Shown here piece after piece: positions 55,236 to 64,000 of a stretch of 64,000 nucleotides of DNA. Under the pieces are notes generated by a model. The model had not been told where the DNA came from, made no database searches, and saw nothing but the letters and a program-made list of their open reading frames with translations. Location: the NCBI GenBank assembly GCA_016081115.2, contig JABTTQ020002833.1:62001-126000 (forward strand), in the 5' to 3' direction. The stretch is from Rehmannia glutinosa. Lineage: Eukaryota > Streptophyta > Magnoliopsida > Lamiales > Orobanchaceae. Each line of letters opens with the position of its first letter. The stretch's first letter is position 1. The position numbers and the translations under genes are program-made.

Positions 55236-55448
55236 GAAGAGCACCACACTCTTCTTCAAACACCACCTTTGAGATTACCACAATCTCTTTTAAAGATTAC
55301 TACAATCTCCAACGGCACCTTGTGAAGATTACCACAATCTTCAACCTTGAAGAATACCAAATTCTTCAACACCTCAACAAGAAGATTACCACAATCTTTT
55401 TACACCTAACACCTAGATCACCCAAGTGTGTTCTTACCATAAGAACAC
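55236..55448 (-). repeat. Hairpin array in family-B' 3' LTR
   Basis: Clear units: 55236-55254 GAAGAG/CTCTTC; 55271-55287 GAGATT-ACCAC-AATCTC; 55324-55342 GAAGATT-ACCAC-AATCTTC; 55349-55367 GAAGAAT-ACCAA-ATTCTTC; 55382-55398 AAGATT-ACCAC-AATCTT; 55428-55448 GTGTTCTT-ACCAT-AAGAACAC. One further unit near 55293 is imperfect (ACTAC loop, mismatched stem). Confidence 0.85.
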
Positions 55449-55680
55449 TCACAAGGATATCTTGTGTTGAATGATAACCAAAAATTCAAGATTACAACTC
55501 GATAATGAATTATACAATTGAGTGCAAGTGTAATCAAGAATAGCCTAGACCTCAAGAATGTGAAAGTGATAAGCTAGGCAAATTACAACAAGAATAATGA
55601 CAATATAAGACCAAGTGTTTGCTTGAGTATTTCTTGTTGTGTTGTATTGTTCTCTCTTATTGTTGTGCTTCAAATCTTCC

Positions 55681-55692
55681 TATATTTATAGG
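55681..55692 (-). promoter_or_regulatory. TATA box of family-B' 3' LTR
   Basis: The minus strand reads CCTATAAATATAGG, conserved with 61833 and 17245. Confidence 0.7.
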
Positions 55693-56044
55693 AGATGTCT
55701 TGTACATGATAGGCTCCTCTTGGGGACTTGAATTTCAGTAAAAATTGCAAGACAATTGAAGAAAAGAGTTGTTAGAAATCAACTCCACGATTAAAGTAAA
55801 TGTTGTCGATGTCAAACGGTTTTAATTTTGTTGTCAAAACATAGATGATCGGTCGCGCATTAAAACAAAAGAGATTACACATCAAAATTCATCAAGGGAC
55901 CGGTCCTTGAGGGGCTCGACCGTCGCCCCTATGGGGACCGGTCACCCGACCATTTTTGTGGGTTTCAAGTTTTCTTTTCACGAAACTTGTTCCTGTGTCA
56001 TTTGCCTCTCTTTGGTCGACACCTGGCCGACCTCCTAAATGAAA

Positions 56045-56440
56045 TGTTGTCCGATTTTTGTTGAAAATAAACCTCAAGAAATACTCCAAAAAATCGTCAA
56101 AACATTTTAAATTGATCGGGAGTATTTAGGACAACATTAGAAATATGGTTTTGATGAAATAACACATTAACACAAAAAGTGTTGTCCGATATAAATTCCA
56201 ATAAATACTCCGAAAAATAGTAAAAGCATTTTAGACCAATCGGGAGTATTAGGACAACATTTAGAAACATAGTTTCAATGTAAAAACCCATTGACATAAA
56301 ATTTTAATGTGTTGTCCAATATTGTTGAAAATAAACTTGAGGAAATACTCGGGAAAATATTAAAACTATTTTAAATCATTTAGGAGTATTTGGACAACCT
56401 CTAAAAACATTGTTTTGGTATAAAAACAAAATCATCAAAA
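56045..56440 (-). repeat. U3 tandem repeat, 3 units of about 130 bp (3' LTR)
   Basis: Units start at 56045, 56180 and 56310, each with 'TGTTGTCC.AT', a 'AATACTC..AAAA' block, 'AGTATT.GGACAAC' and 'ATGGTTTTGATG'-type text. Family-B LTRs at 9850 and 16628 have a single unit. Upstream of TATA on the minus strand, these could act as enhancer-like repeats. Confidence 0.8.
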
Positions 56441-56465
56441 TCATGATAAAACCATTTATCAAACA

Positions 56466-56480
56466 ATCTCCCCATTTTTG
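56466..56480 (-). other. Polypurine tract of family-B' element
   Basis: The minus strand reads CAAAAATGGGGAGAT before TGTTTGATAA. Slightly interrupted by T but in the correct place. Confidence 0.75.
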
Positions 56481-57720
56481 ATGATTACAAACCAAAACAA
56501 TTTTAACGAGGTCGATTTTGAAAACAAAACATATTTACCGATTAAAAATAACTATCCGTTGTGAGCGACAACATTCCATGTAATATAAACACAAGGATGG
56601 GAATATATATTTTCAAAAACAATTTTGCAAAAGCTCCCCTATCAATATGCACAACAAGAGTAATGTAAAAGCAATCAACCACAAGCTAAAAGCTTAGCTT
56701 TTACATATTGATCTTAAGTACAAGAGCTTATAAGCTCCCCCCCTGTCAACAAAACATCATTAGACAAGTATATAAGTCCATCATACAACAATTGCACTAA
56801 GTATAATGCACAACTATGGCTTTAGGAAGCCATAGTTTATAGCTTCTTTTGTTTAGCTTAACTTAGCTTCTATGAGCTAATAAACTTATAACCTGTTTCT
56901 CCCCTTTGGAATCATCAAAAAGAATGTTAGCATGATAAAAACATCATATAATCATATCAAAGTACGTAACTAAACCGATGTATCGAGCTATTTGAACATT
57001 GAAGCTTATAGACCAAATAGGAGGAAAAAGTCGATCATACGACTTGTAGAAGCTTATGAAAACTCATTTGATTTACAAAACATGATCTTTATAAATATAT
57101 AGGACATTTGAAAACAAGAGAATCATGTAGGTGATGAATTTTTCATTGTGACATTTTATCGAACACTTGGCGGACGTCAAAAATTGAAGAAGATATATAT
57201 ATAGCCCTTGTAAATGCAATTAAGCCAAGTTTTTCATCAACAAATCAGTTTAAACACAATACAATACATCATAAATAACAAACTCATCACAAACATATAC
57301 AAATTTCATCAAGAAAATGCATATAGGCCAAGTTCTTAAGGGTTCAACCAAATTGAGATAAGGAAGTAGAATTCTTACCATTTAATCGGTAAAGACGAGC
57401 AATGATGATGATAATCGAGCCAGGTAATCCCCAAAATATGAATTTTATACAACAAAACACATTTGAAGTGAATTGTGTGTGAAAGTGTCAAAGGGGTCGA
57501 AATGGGGAAGAAAAACATCAAAATGCCAAAATGCAAGAACAGAGACGGTTTTAACCAAAACTCTGCGGTGGGCAACCGGTCAGGGGCAGAGCGACCGGTC
57601 GAGCTAGTGGGCGACCGGTCGAGCTAGTGGGCGGCCGGTCGGCCCGTGCCTGCGCAGCCCACCGTTCTGTTCTATTTTGAAAGTCCAAATTTGATCAAAA
57701 AATCCAATTTTTCGCCCTAC
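56481..57720 (-). other. Family-B' noncoding 3' region
   Basis: Diverged homologue of 17911-19215, with no usable frame. It contains one unit of the 104-bp repeat (about 56690-56820) and a GC-rich cluster at 57565-57650, where GCGACCGGTCGAGCTAGTGG repeats in tandem. Confidence 0.65.
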
Positions 57721-58860
57721 GTTTTGAAAACGTGCAAAATGCAAACGTAGACCTCATTCAATAGACATTATGTGATAATCAAGCTCGAAATGAGGTAAAA
57801 TACTCGGCGGTGAGCGATTAAAAAGTCCGCGAGTTATCCTTGATCTTTTTAATTAAACACATCTCAAGTTTTTGTTAAACATGCAATCCCTTTAAAAAAA
57901 ATATCGAATCTCGATATGTTTAGTTCGATTATGATGAACCATATTTTGAAAAATTATTATCACCGGACTTGTTATCCCGAAAAATAATAACGTTTTAAAA
58001 CTTTGGATGAACAAGTCATAAGAAGAAGTGCCTTACAAATATTTGAAAATTTCTTTTAACGGCACTTTAATGAGATTCGTTGGGATTGTTTTAAGTCGAG
58101 CATATAGACATAAGGTATATAAAATGTCGAGTCTTAAGGAGTAATAGACGAAGATAAGCATACCTCAAATTTGTTTGTCAATCAACATGCCTACTTCAAC
58201 CTTTTGTCAATTTTCGCATTTGTAGCCATATCGGTTGAAATGGTTCTTTCCTTTTCAATGCCTCACTTCTTCTTTTGAGTGTGGAATATAATCACCTTCT
58301 TGGCATTTTGAATTCCAATGATTAAATTTGAGCTCCCCTCATCATGATCATCTTAGGTTCTCCTTGCATTGACTTAGAAAAATCTCTTGCACAAATATTC
58401 ATTAGTAGCACCAAAAATATTAACAACATAAATTTGCACAAGTAAACAATCTTGCCCTTTTTCAAAAACAAGGAGTGTAGTATTAACTTTACCTCTTGTA
58501 AGATCATTTTTCAAAAATAGCTAAGTCTATCAACCCATATACGGAGTACTTGTATCAACCGTACAAGGCCTTTTATAGAAATCATTTGGCCTAAAATTTT
58601 AAACTCCGATAGACTTCTATTTGAATAAAACTATTTAGAAAATTGGATTTAACATCCATTTGGTAAAGCTTGAAATTTTCTCAAAACAAGAATGGGCAAG
58701 TAAAATGCAAATAACTTCTAAATGTGCTATGAGTGCAAATATTACATCAAAATCATTACCTTCTTCTTGACAATATCATTGAGTTACTAACCTTGTCTTG
58801 TTCATCAAACTTGTTGTGAAATATCACAAATTTCTGCAAAATCTTAACAAGATATTTTGC
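57721..58860 (-). pseudogene. Family-B' RNase H and RT remnants
   Basis: Minus-strand matches to family B: the RNase H C-terminus around 57760-57990 (text equivalent to 'HIEIRHHF' region, no open frame), RNase H middle at 58020-58140, and RT at 58322-58507 ('KKGKIVYLCKFMLLIFLVL' in a shifted frame, elsewhere 'LLVQIYV'). The catalytic box is altered to V-V-N where Y-V-D-D is expected. The RT N-terminal part runs to about 58860. Heavily decayed compared with the well preserved LTRs. Confidence 0.65.
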
Positions 58861-59650
58861 ACACGAGCATAGTAATATCGAATAATAGATACACTATTTT
58901 AAGCACCACATACTATGCATCATCAAGAGTCTAATAAATCATTCAAGTTCAAATAAGCTTAAGAAATCTATATAAGGTCTCTTTTGAAATATGAAAATAC
59001 GAGAGCGCATAGTTGAGACCTCAATCACAAGAATTATATGAACAAGAGCTTTGACATAAGCATCCAAGAATAATGACATTTATATGTGCAATAAAATTCA
59101 TAACTAGAAGATCAATTTTTTTATCAAAACAAAATATAATCCTTTAAAAATCTTGGATAAAACAAGCTATGTTAAATAATGCCTTCTCAAAAAACAAAAC
59201 ATCCTCTTAATGGCACTAGTATAAAATAAGCACATAGGCATATGGCACAACATGTATCGAGTGTATGAGATGAATAACAATAATGAGAGTACCTCGATAG
59301 TTCATATCTCTCTTGATATATTACGAGTAGATAACCATTGAAAGAGATATGTAAATCCTACACAATTCTTAAACCAAATATTGCACAAACATAATAATAC
59401 ATGTGTAGGCTAAGCAATAAGAGATATCTTAAGCATGCTTGTGCCATATAACTACATAGGAGATAATAAGCCACATAAGTCTAAGTAAATGCACAAGAGT
59501 TTTAGAAACGTCATGCAAGGTCTTCTTTAAAAATATTTTGAAACTTACAAATATATTGAAGACCTAAATTTTAAAAATAAATTTTAAACTCATTTTGAAA
59601 AATCATTTTGCAATTTAGACACAAATAAAAATATGCAAGAAAATAAAATG
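58861..59650 (-). other. AT-rich degenerate pol-derived stretch in family B'
   Basis: No open frame. The part at about 59150-59300 repeats RNase H boundary sequence already seen at 58020-58140 ('CCTCTTAATGGCACT' against 'CTTTTAACGGCACT', then 'AAGCACATAGGCATA'). This suggests an internal duplication or a patched element. No integrase or protease motif was found here. Confidence 0.5.
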
Positions 59651-60060
59651 CATATTTAAATAGGGAGATACGGTTTACCAATTTTGCCATTTCCATGGGT
59701 GGTGTCGTTCCCATTGTTGATGATATCTTCCTTTTGAAAATCTTCATGTTGATGATGGTTTCTCCAATTGCTCCATTTCCAAGCATTATGGCCTTCCCAT
59801 TTTTGAAAGTGTCTTTCTCTTGGAAAATCATCTTATTGATGATGTCTTTGCCACTTCCAAGGATTTTGTTCATCCCATTTTTGATTATTTCCTCTTCTTG
59901 GAAAATGACTTTGTTGAAAATGTTTTCTCCTTTGATCAAATCAAATGGTCATTTGATGTTTTCTTGGTGGTATGAATTTTTTCGATTATTATTTCACGGG
60001 TACCTAATATAACATTGTTTTGTGGTACCCTCAAGTTCTCGGGGTCCTTTGGGATTAGTC
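59650..60060 (-). pseudogene. Family-B' gag C-terminal region with short repeats
   Basis: At 59700-59940 three imperfect units of about 80 bp, each containing 'TCCCATTTTTGA' and 'TCTTGGAAAAT', encode on the minus strand short repeats rich in Trp, Gln and Lys in one frame (for example 'KWEGHNAWKWSN') and an alternative open frame of 122 residues. The segment at 60000-60060 resembles the 'NPKGP..LWVPK' end of SIRE gag. The repeats probably belong to the basic tail of gag. Confidence 0.5.
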
Positions 60061-60135
60061 TTGAGACTTTTAAGTCTCCAAAAATAATTAGAGCTATTTC
60101 TAGCCCGACAAGTATTTACCATATGACTTTTTACC

Positions 60136-61051
60136 TCAATAAAAGCAAGTAATATTACTAACATGCATAGGAACTCGATTCTTTTTCATATGCTTGACAA
60201 TAATAGGCTCATGATCAAGTTCACTATTCAAATTATCACAATCATTAACATTCACAACATTGGGCAATTTATTGGTACTCAAGTTGGATTTTGATAAATC
60301 ATTTTTCATACAATTCATATTCTCAACAAGAGTACTATTTTGTTTTTCAAGGTTTCTAACCTTGTCAAGTGTGGTGGTGTGAGCACATGATAGTGATTAA
60401 TAGGAAGTAAATAAACTATCCTTTTCATTTTTCAAAACATTGAATTCCTTTTTCAAATTTTTGTACTTAACTAGTAAATTTTGGAATTCATTTTGAAGAT
60501 CATCAAAATCATTTTGCAAATTACTATAATAATTTTGAATAACAATATAATAGGAAGTAGAGGGTTTAAGACATACCTCGTTTTCTTCTTCGATGCCCAT
60601 AAAACATTGTTCGACTACTTCATAGTTGGAAGTTGTAAAAGGTTTGTTCCTTAGATTTGAACTTGTATCCCTTTGAGAAGTAGATGCTTTTGTTTGACTC
60701 CTTTCATTTGCAAATACCCCATAGATGGCTTCTAATTTTTGCCATACTTCATGTGACGATCGAATTCCTACAATATGTTCATATTCCAAATTAGTAAGTG
60801 AACAATACAAAATATTGAGAGCTTTACCGTTTGAGAAGATGATTTTCTTCTCTTCATCATTGAGCTCTTTGAAAGCTTTGGATGTGTATGGTGTGTCTAT
60901 AATCGGAATGGATTCTCCATTTATGACGATGTTCCAAATATCGAACCCGCAACCTTGTAAATAACATTCCATTCTTTCTTTCCAAAATGTATAATTTTGG
61001 AATCAAATAGTGGTGGCTTGGTGGTGGAGGTGCCGGTAAGATGAGCTTCAT
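60136..61051 (-). pseudogene. Family-B' gag
   Basis: A 191-residue open frame (60397-60972) reads 'MECYLQGCGFDIWNIVING', then 'NDEEKKIIFSNGKALNILYC', 'SSHEVWQKLEAIYGV' and a C-terminal coil 'NLQNDFDDLQNEFQNLLVKY'. The upstream N-terminus 'TSTTKPPLFDSKIIHFGKKE' is in another frame (61051-60960). The family pattern ('F.YWK.RM...L...D.W..V..G', 'W..L...YE') is the copia gag of UBN2 type. A further piece (60136-60318) continues with Asn-rich text. This is the best preserved gag in the window, but one frameshift separates its start. Confidence 0.85.
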
Positions 61052-61111
61052 TAAGTAGCAGACGATCGTTCCTCTTCACTCGCGATTTGAAACGAGCTTG
61101 CCAAAAAGTTT

Positions 61112-61123
61112 GGCTCGATACCA
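61112..61123 (-). other. Primer-binding site of family-B' element
   Basis: The minus strand reads TGGTATCGAGCC, two bases inside the 5' LTR end (ACTTACA AG). Initiator-Met type with one base missing. Confidence 0.8.
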
Positions 61124-61387
61124 CTTGTAAGTCCAAACGGCTACGATAATCTAGAGGAGGGTGAATAGATTATCTCCATCTTTTCGATTTCGCCCTCTTT
61201 TCGAACAAAACAAGCCAAGACAATAATAAAGGTGCGAGAATGTAAACAACACGCGTCGATATATAGAGGTTCAACCCACCTAGGGCCTAATCTTCTACCA
61301 CCCTAGTATATCAGGGATGGATTTCAAAAAAAAAAAGATTTTATTAATTACCAAATTTAATACAACACCAACTTACAACAACACCTT

Positions 61388-61600
61388 GAAGAGCACCACA
61401 CTCTTCTTCAAACACCACCTTTGAGATTACCACAATCTCTTTTGAAGATTACCACAATCTCCAACGGCACCTTGTGAAGATTACCACAATCTTCAACCTT
61501 GAAGAATACCAAATTCTTCAACACTTCAACAAGAAGATTACCACAATCTTCTTACACCTAACACCTAGAACACCCAAGTGTGTTCTTACCACAAGAACAC
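61388..61600 (-). repeat. Hairpin array in family-B' 5' LTR (6 clear units)
   Basis: 61388-61406 GAAGAG/CTCTTC; 61423-61439 GAGATT-ACCAC-AATCTC; 61476-61494 GAAGATT-ACCAC-AATCTTC; 61501-61519 GAAGAAT-ACCAA-ATTCTTC; 61531-61553 a 9-bp stem AAGAAGATT with ACCAC loop; 61580-61600 GTGTTCTT-ACCAC-AAGAACAC. A seventh unit near 61444 has one stem mismatch. The array starts roughly 200 nt downstream of the predicted minus-strand start site. Confidence 0.9.
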
Positions 61601-61832
61601 TCACAAGGATATCTTGTGTTGAATGATAACCAAAAATTCAAGATTACAAATCGATAATGAATTATACAATTGAGTGCAAGTGTAATCAAGAATAGCCTAG
61701 ACCTCAAGAATGTGAAAGTGATAAGCTAGGCAAATTACAACAAGAATAATGACAATATAAGACCAAGTGTTTGCTTGAGTATTTCTTGTTGTGTTGTATT
61801 GTTCTCTCTTATTGTTGTACTTCAAATCTTCC

Positions 61833-61844
61833 TCTATTTATAGG
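61833..61844 (-). promoter_or_regulatory. TATA box of family-B' 5' LTR
   Basis: The minus strand reads CCTATAAATAGAGG. Transcription would start near 61805 and run leftward through the hairpin array. Confidence 0.75.
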
Positions 61845-62123
61845 AGATGTCTTGTACATGATAGGCTCCTCTTAGGGACTTTAATTCTGTAAAAAATTGC
61901 AAGACGATTGAAGAAAAGAGCTGTTAGAAATCAACTCCATGATTTCATCGTGAGACCGGTCCTAGGGGGCTCGACCAGGTCACCCACGGGGCTCGACCGA
62001 TCGCCGCCTATGGAGACCGGGTCACCGACGACACCATTTTGTGGGTTTCAAGTTTTCTGTTTAACGAAACTTGTTCCCTGTATCGGTCGCCTCTTTGGTC
62101 GATCGGTCGACCTCTAAATGAAA

Positions 62124-62518
62124 TGTTGTCCGATTTTTATCGAAAATAAACCTCAAGAAATACTCCAAAAAATTCGTAAAAACATTTTAAATCGATCGAG
62201 AGTATTTAGGACAACATTAGAAATATGGTTTTGATGAAATAACACATTAACACAAAAAGTGTTGTCCGATATAAATTCCAATAAATACTCAGAAAAATAG
62301 TAAAAGCATTTTAGACCAATCGGGAGTATTAGGACAACATTTAGAAACATAGTTTCGATGTAAAAACCCATTGACATAAAATCATTAAATGTGTTGTCCA
62401 ATATTGTCGAAAATAAACTTGAGGAAATACTCGGAAAATATTAAAACCATTTTAAATCATTTAGAAGTATTTGGACAACCTTTAAAAACATTGTTTTGGT
62501 ATAAAAACAAAATCATCA
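62124..62518 (-). repeat. U3 tandem repeat, 3 units (5' LTR)
   Basis: Units begin at 62124, 62260 and 62392, matching the three units of the 3' LTR. The triplication therefore predates insertion. Confidence 0.8.
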
Positions 62519-62545
62519 AAATCATGATAAAACCATTTATCAAAA

Positions 62546-62550
62546 GTTCG
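62546..62550. other. Target-site duplication of family-B' element, right copy
   Basis: GTTCG, pairing with GTTCA at 54965-54969. Confidence 0.75.
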
Positions 62551-64000
62551 ATTCAGAGCCCTTGATAAAGACAATTGCTTGAACATCTTGCAAATTTTCA
62601 AGGAGAGGGCTCAAGCCAAAGCGGTGAGGAAGGCTGAAGCTCTCGAGCAAGCCAAAGATATGTCCTCTTCTTTGGAACTTTGGAACACACTCGCCCTCAT
62701 ACGATATGTTGTCGAGAGTGATGAAGATATGGATCTGTTCTTTGCAAAGGAGAAGTCGGACATACAACAAGCTATGAGGGAATCCGAGGATGTTGCATGA
62801 GCAACACATGTTTGAAGGACCAGGAGAGTCCTCACAATCTCTCCTATGAGATAGACCCATTGGGAGTAGTGCGGCCAGATTGCCACGATTATAGCCGCAA
62901 CTACATCCCCAGTACACTACGAAAATGGGTCCAAGGGACTTGGCGATGAAACCGGGAATTTGGGCACCCAAGTTGAGCCAACCCCTCGAAGGTGTTTTAC
63001 CACTGTCCCCACGATCGAGCACTCAACGGAAGTAGCCGAGAGTCCGGGAGAAGAGTGACCCCATCATCACTACTCACCTTTCGGTGGTGTGCCGGTGAGG
63101 GGGAAACTCACTCCACGCTGCGGTAGGTCGGAGGATCTGCGGTGACTCCACAATGAAGAAAGAAGGCGAAGAGGAAACTAAAAAGAACCACAAACAGTTG
63201 ACATTGCCGAAGCTCGGACGGATGAGTGTCCCACCAAGTGTCGACTACTTTGAGCTAAGGACACGCTATTGCAAAATCGAGGCACGAGATTGAAATGCCC
63301 GGGAGTTAACACTTTGGGCAATGAAAGTGCAATCGAAGGGTTGAGACTCCTTCGGATGCCACGGCCCAAGACCCTAAGACGGCCTACAGCGTCGAAGGAA
63401 TGTAGAAGGCCTCTCTGCATAGATTGAGGCTGCTTTGGAGGTGTTGAAGGTCCAAGGAAGTTGAGACCTCCCCGGGTAAAGTTCAAGAAGTACATAACAT
63501 CCCTCCTGTTAACATTGTTGAATTTGAGAAGGAGATTAGTGCACTTCATGACTCCCAGAAAAATCGACATATCATTTAAAGGGGTCGAAGATGAAGGCGA
63601 GTCCATACCTATTGAACATCAAAAGGACCCGGTGAGGATGTTCTCCACGACGAGTCGATCGAGTTTTAAAGTCGCTCGTCAAACTTTCAACTTCGATGAT
63701 GAACCAAGCCCCCAAGTTTCATCATCTTCTAATGACGCTGATGTTGCGCCGAGAACAGTAATTCATTTAGAAAAATCTCGAGGCCGAAGAAAGCTGTTAA
63801 GGCAGTGAGGCTCGATCATTTGTCCAACCCTCTTGAACAAGGCCTAGCTCGAACCGAGTCATCTGCGCATAGGCTCCCACGATTGCAAAGAAGATCGACT
63901 CAACCAAGATCATCACAGGCACAGACTAAAATTTCAATCCCTTATGTGCGAGATGATACTTTTGAGCAACTATTTCCCTTTTCACTTGAGCTGCCAGAGC
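62551..64000 (+). pseudogene. Family-A extra ('env-like') ORF, copy 3, part 2
   Basis: Resumes the ORF interrupted at 54969 and is collinear with 30250-31640 of copy 1. The frame 62579-62800 reads 'MNILQIFKERAQAKAVRKAE', then 'LEQAKDMSSSLELWNTLAL' and 'EKSDIQQAMRESEDVA', an Ala/Glu-rich helical segment. The frame 63461-63808 reads 'VKFKKYITSLLLTLLNLRRR', then 'EGESIPIEHQKDPVRMFST' and 'SSSSNDADVAPRTVIHLEKS'. The sequence continues off the window. No membrane anchor or known domain is evident. Confidence 0.65.

Larger units (their letters stand above)
54970..56465 (-). repeat. Family-B' 3' LTR (about 1.5 kb)
   Basis: The minus strand starts TGTTTGATAAATGG at 56465 and ends '...GGACTTACA' at 54970. 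In minus-strand order it contains three tandem U3 repeats (56045-56440), GACCGGTC motifs (55890-55950), the TATA box (55682) and the hairpin array (55236-55448). Confidence 0.9.
54970..62545 (-). mobile_element. Family-B' SIRE-like element with both LTRs, nested in family-A extra ORF
   Basis: About 7.6 kb on the minus strand: 5' LTR (61126-62545), PBS, gag, reduced pol (RT and RNase H remnants), 3' noncoding region, PPT, 3' LTR (54970-56465), bounded by a 5-bp duplication. The LTRs are near-identical apart from a deletion of about 80 bp in the 5' LTR, so insertion is recent relative to the other elements. Protease and integrase are not recognisable, so it is non-autonomous. Confidence 0.9.
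61126..62545 (-). repeat. Family-B' 5' LTR (about 1.42 kb)
   Basis: Ends match the 3' LTR. The right edge reads '...TTTATCAAAA', with one base of the terminal CA lost, then GTTCG of the target duplication. Against the 3' LTR it lacks about 80 bp near 61935. It carries the hairpin array (61388-61600), TATA box (61833-61844) and three U3 repeats (62124-62518). Confidence 0.9.

Noticed and set aside
56045..56440. Small ORFs repeated in the LTRs (for example 56097-56297 and 62153-62401 on the minus strand)
   Set aside because: They arise from the tandem U3 repeat lying upstream of the TATA box; AT-rich translation with no family resemblance.
59571..59939. 122-residue minus-strand frame as a novel protein
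   Set aside because: It runs through three imperfect 80-bp repeats; an alternative frame gives Trp/Lys-rich repeats more like a gag tail, so the open frame is probably incidental.

Overview
This 64 kb window looks like heterochromatic nuclear DNA of a flowering plant. It consists almost entirely of nested, broken LTR retrotransposons. I see no intact host gene, rRNA, tRNA or CRISPR array. The plant assignment rests on the element types. They are a Ty3/gypsy Tat-type element with an extra 'HVDGSS' RNase H, a Tekay/Del-like chromovirus LTR (TGTAAC...GTTACA), and several Ty1/copia elements of SIRE/Maximus type whose primer-binding sites match initiator-Met tRNA. I cannot name the species. Nearly every coding region carries frameshifts and stops, so coding calls are given as pseudogenes.

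Layout. 1-4457: minus-strand Tat-type gypsy element (gag, protease, RT, two RNase H regions, integrase), running off the left edge. 4470-12922: family A' (SIRE-like), a tandem 'internal-LTR-internal-LTR' remnant keeping only the 3' extra ORF; a minus-strand family-B solo LTR sits inside it with a perfect 5-bp duplication. 12923-13726: unassigned AT-rich DNA. 13727-16627: Tekay-like LTR, primer site and a stub of leader. 16628-21636: minus-strand family-B copia element (3' LTR, 3' region, RNase H, RT, part of integrase), cut inside integrase by family A. 21637-34379: family-A element, with LTR, gag, protease, integrase, RT, RNase H, a roughly 4 kb extra ('env-like') ORF region and LTR. 34380-40142: a second family-A internal region sharing the middle LTR. 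40143-47300: a scrambled block of family-B pieces in both orientations around a minus-strand family-A deletion derivative. 47301-64000: a third family-A copy (partial 5' LTR, gag-pol, extra ORF), split at 54970-62545 by a minus-strand SIRE-like element, family B', with both LTRs and a 5-bp target duplication.

How the parts work together. In an intact copia element, gag forms the particle, protease matures it, RT/RNase H copies the RNA from a tRNA primer (PBS) and a polypurine tract (PPT), and integrase inserts the DNA. Here only cis signals (LTR ends, TATA boxes, PBS, PPT) and fragments of these proteins remain. Two of the three family-A copies share a deletion of the RT catalytic block. Family B' lacks recognisable protease and integrase.

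Main points of interest: (1) family-B LTRs carry an array of short hairpins with changing but self-complementary stems and a constant ACCAC loop, placed in the predicted RNA leader; (2) family A has a promoter-like block (TATA, pyrimidine-rich leader, ATG) directly before its extra ORF; (3) two inverted arms share the same insertion junction, stop codon and 58-bp duplication; (4) all six PBSs lack the expected CAG, part of a wider loss of CAG/CTG that suggests a methylation-linked base-calling problem or a mutational bias. All coordinates of degenerate domains are approximate to tens of bases.
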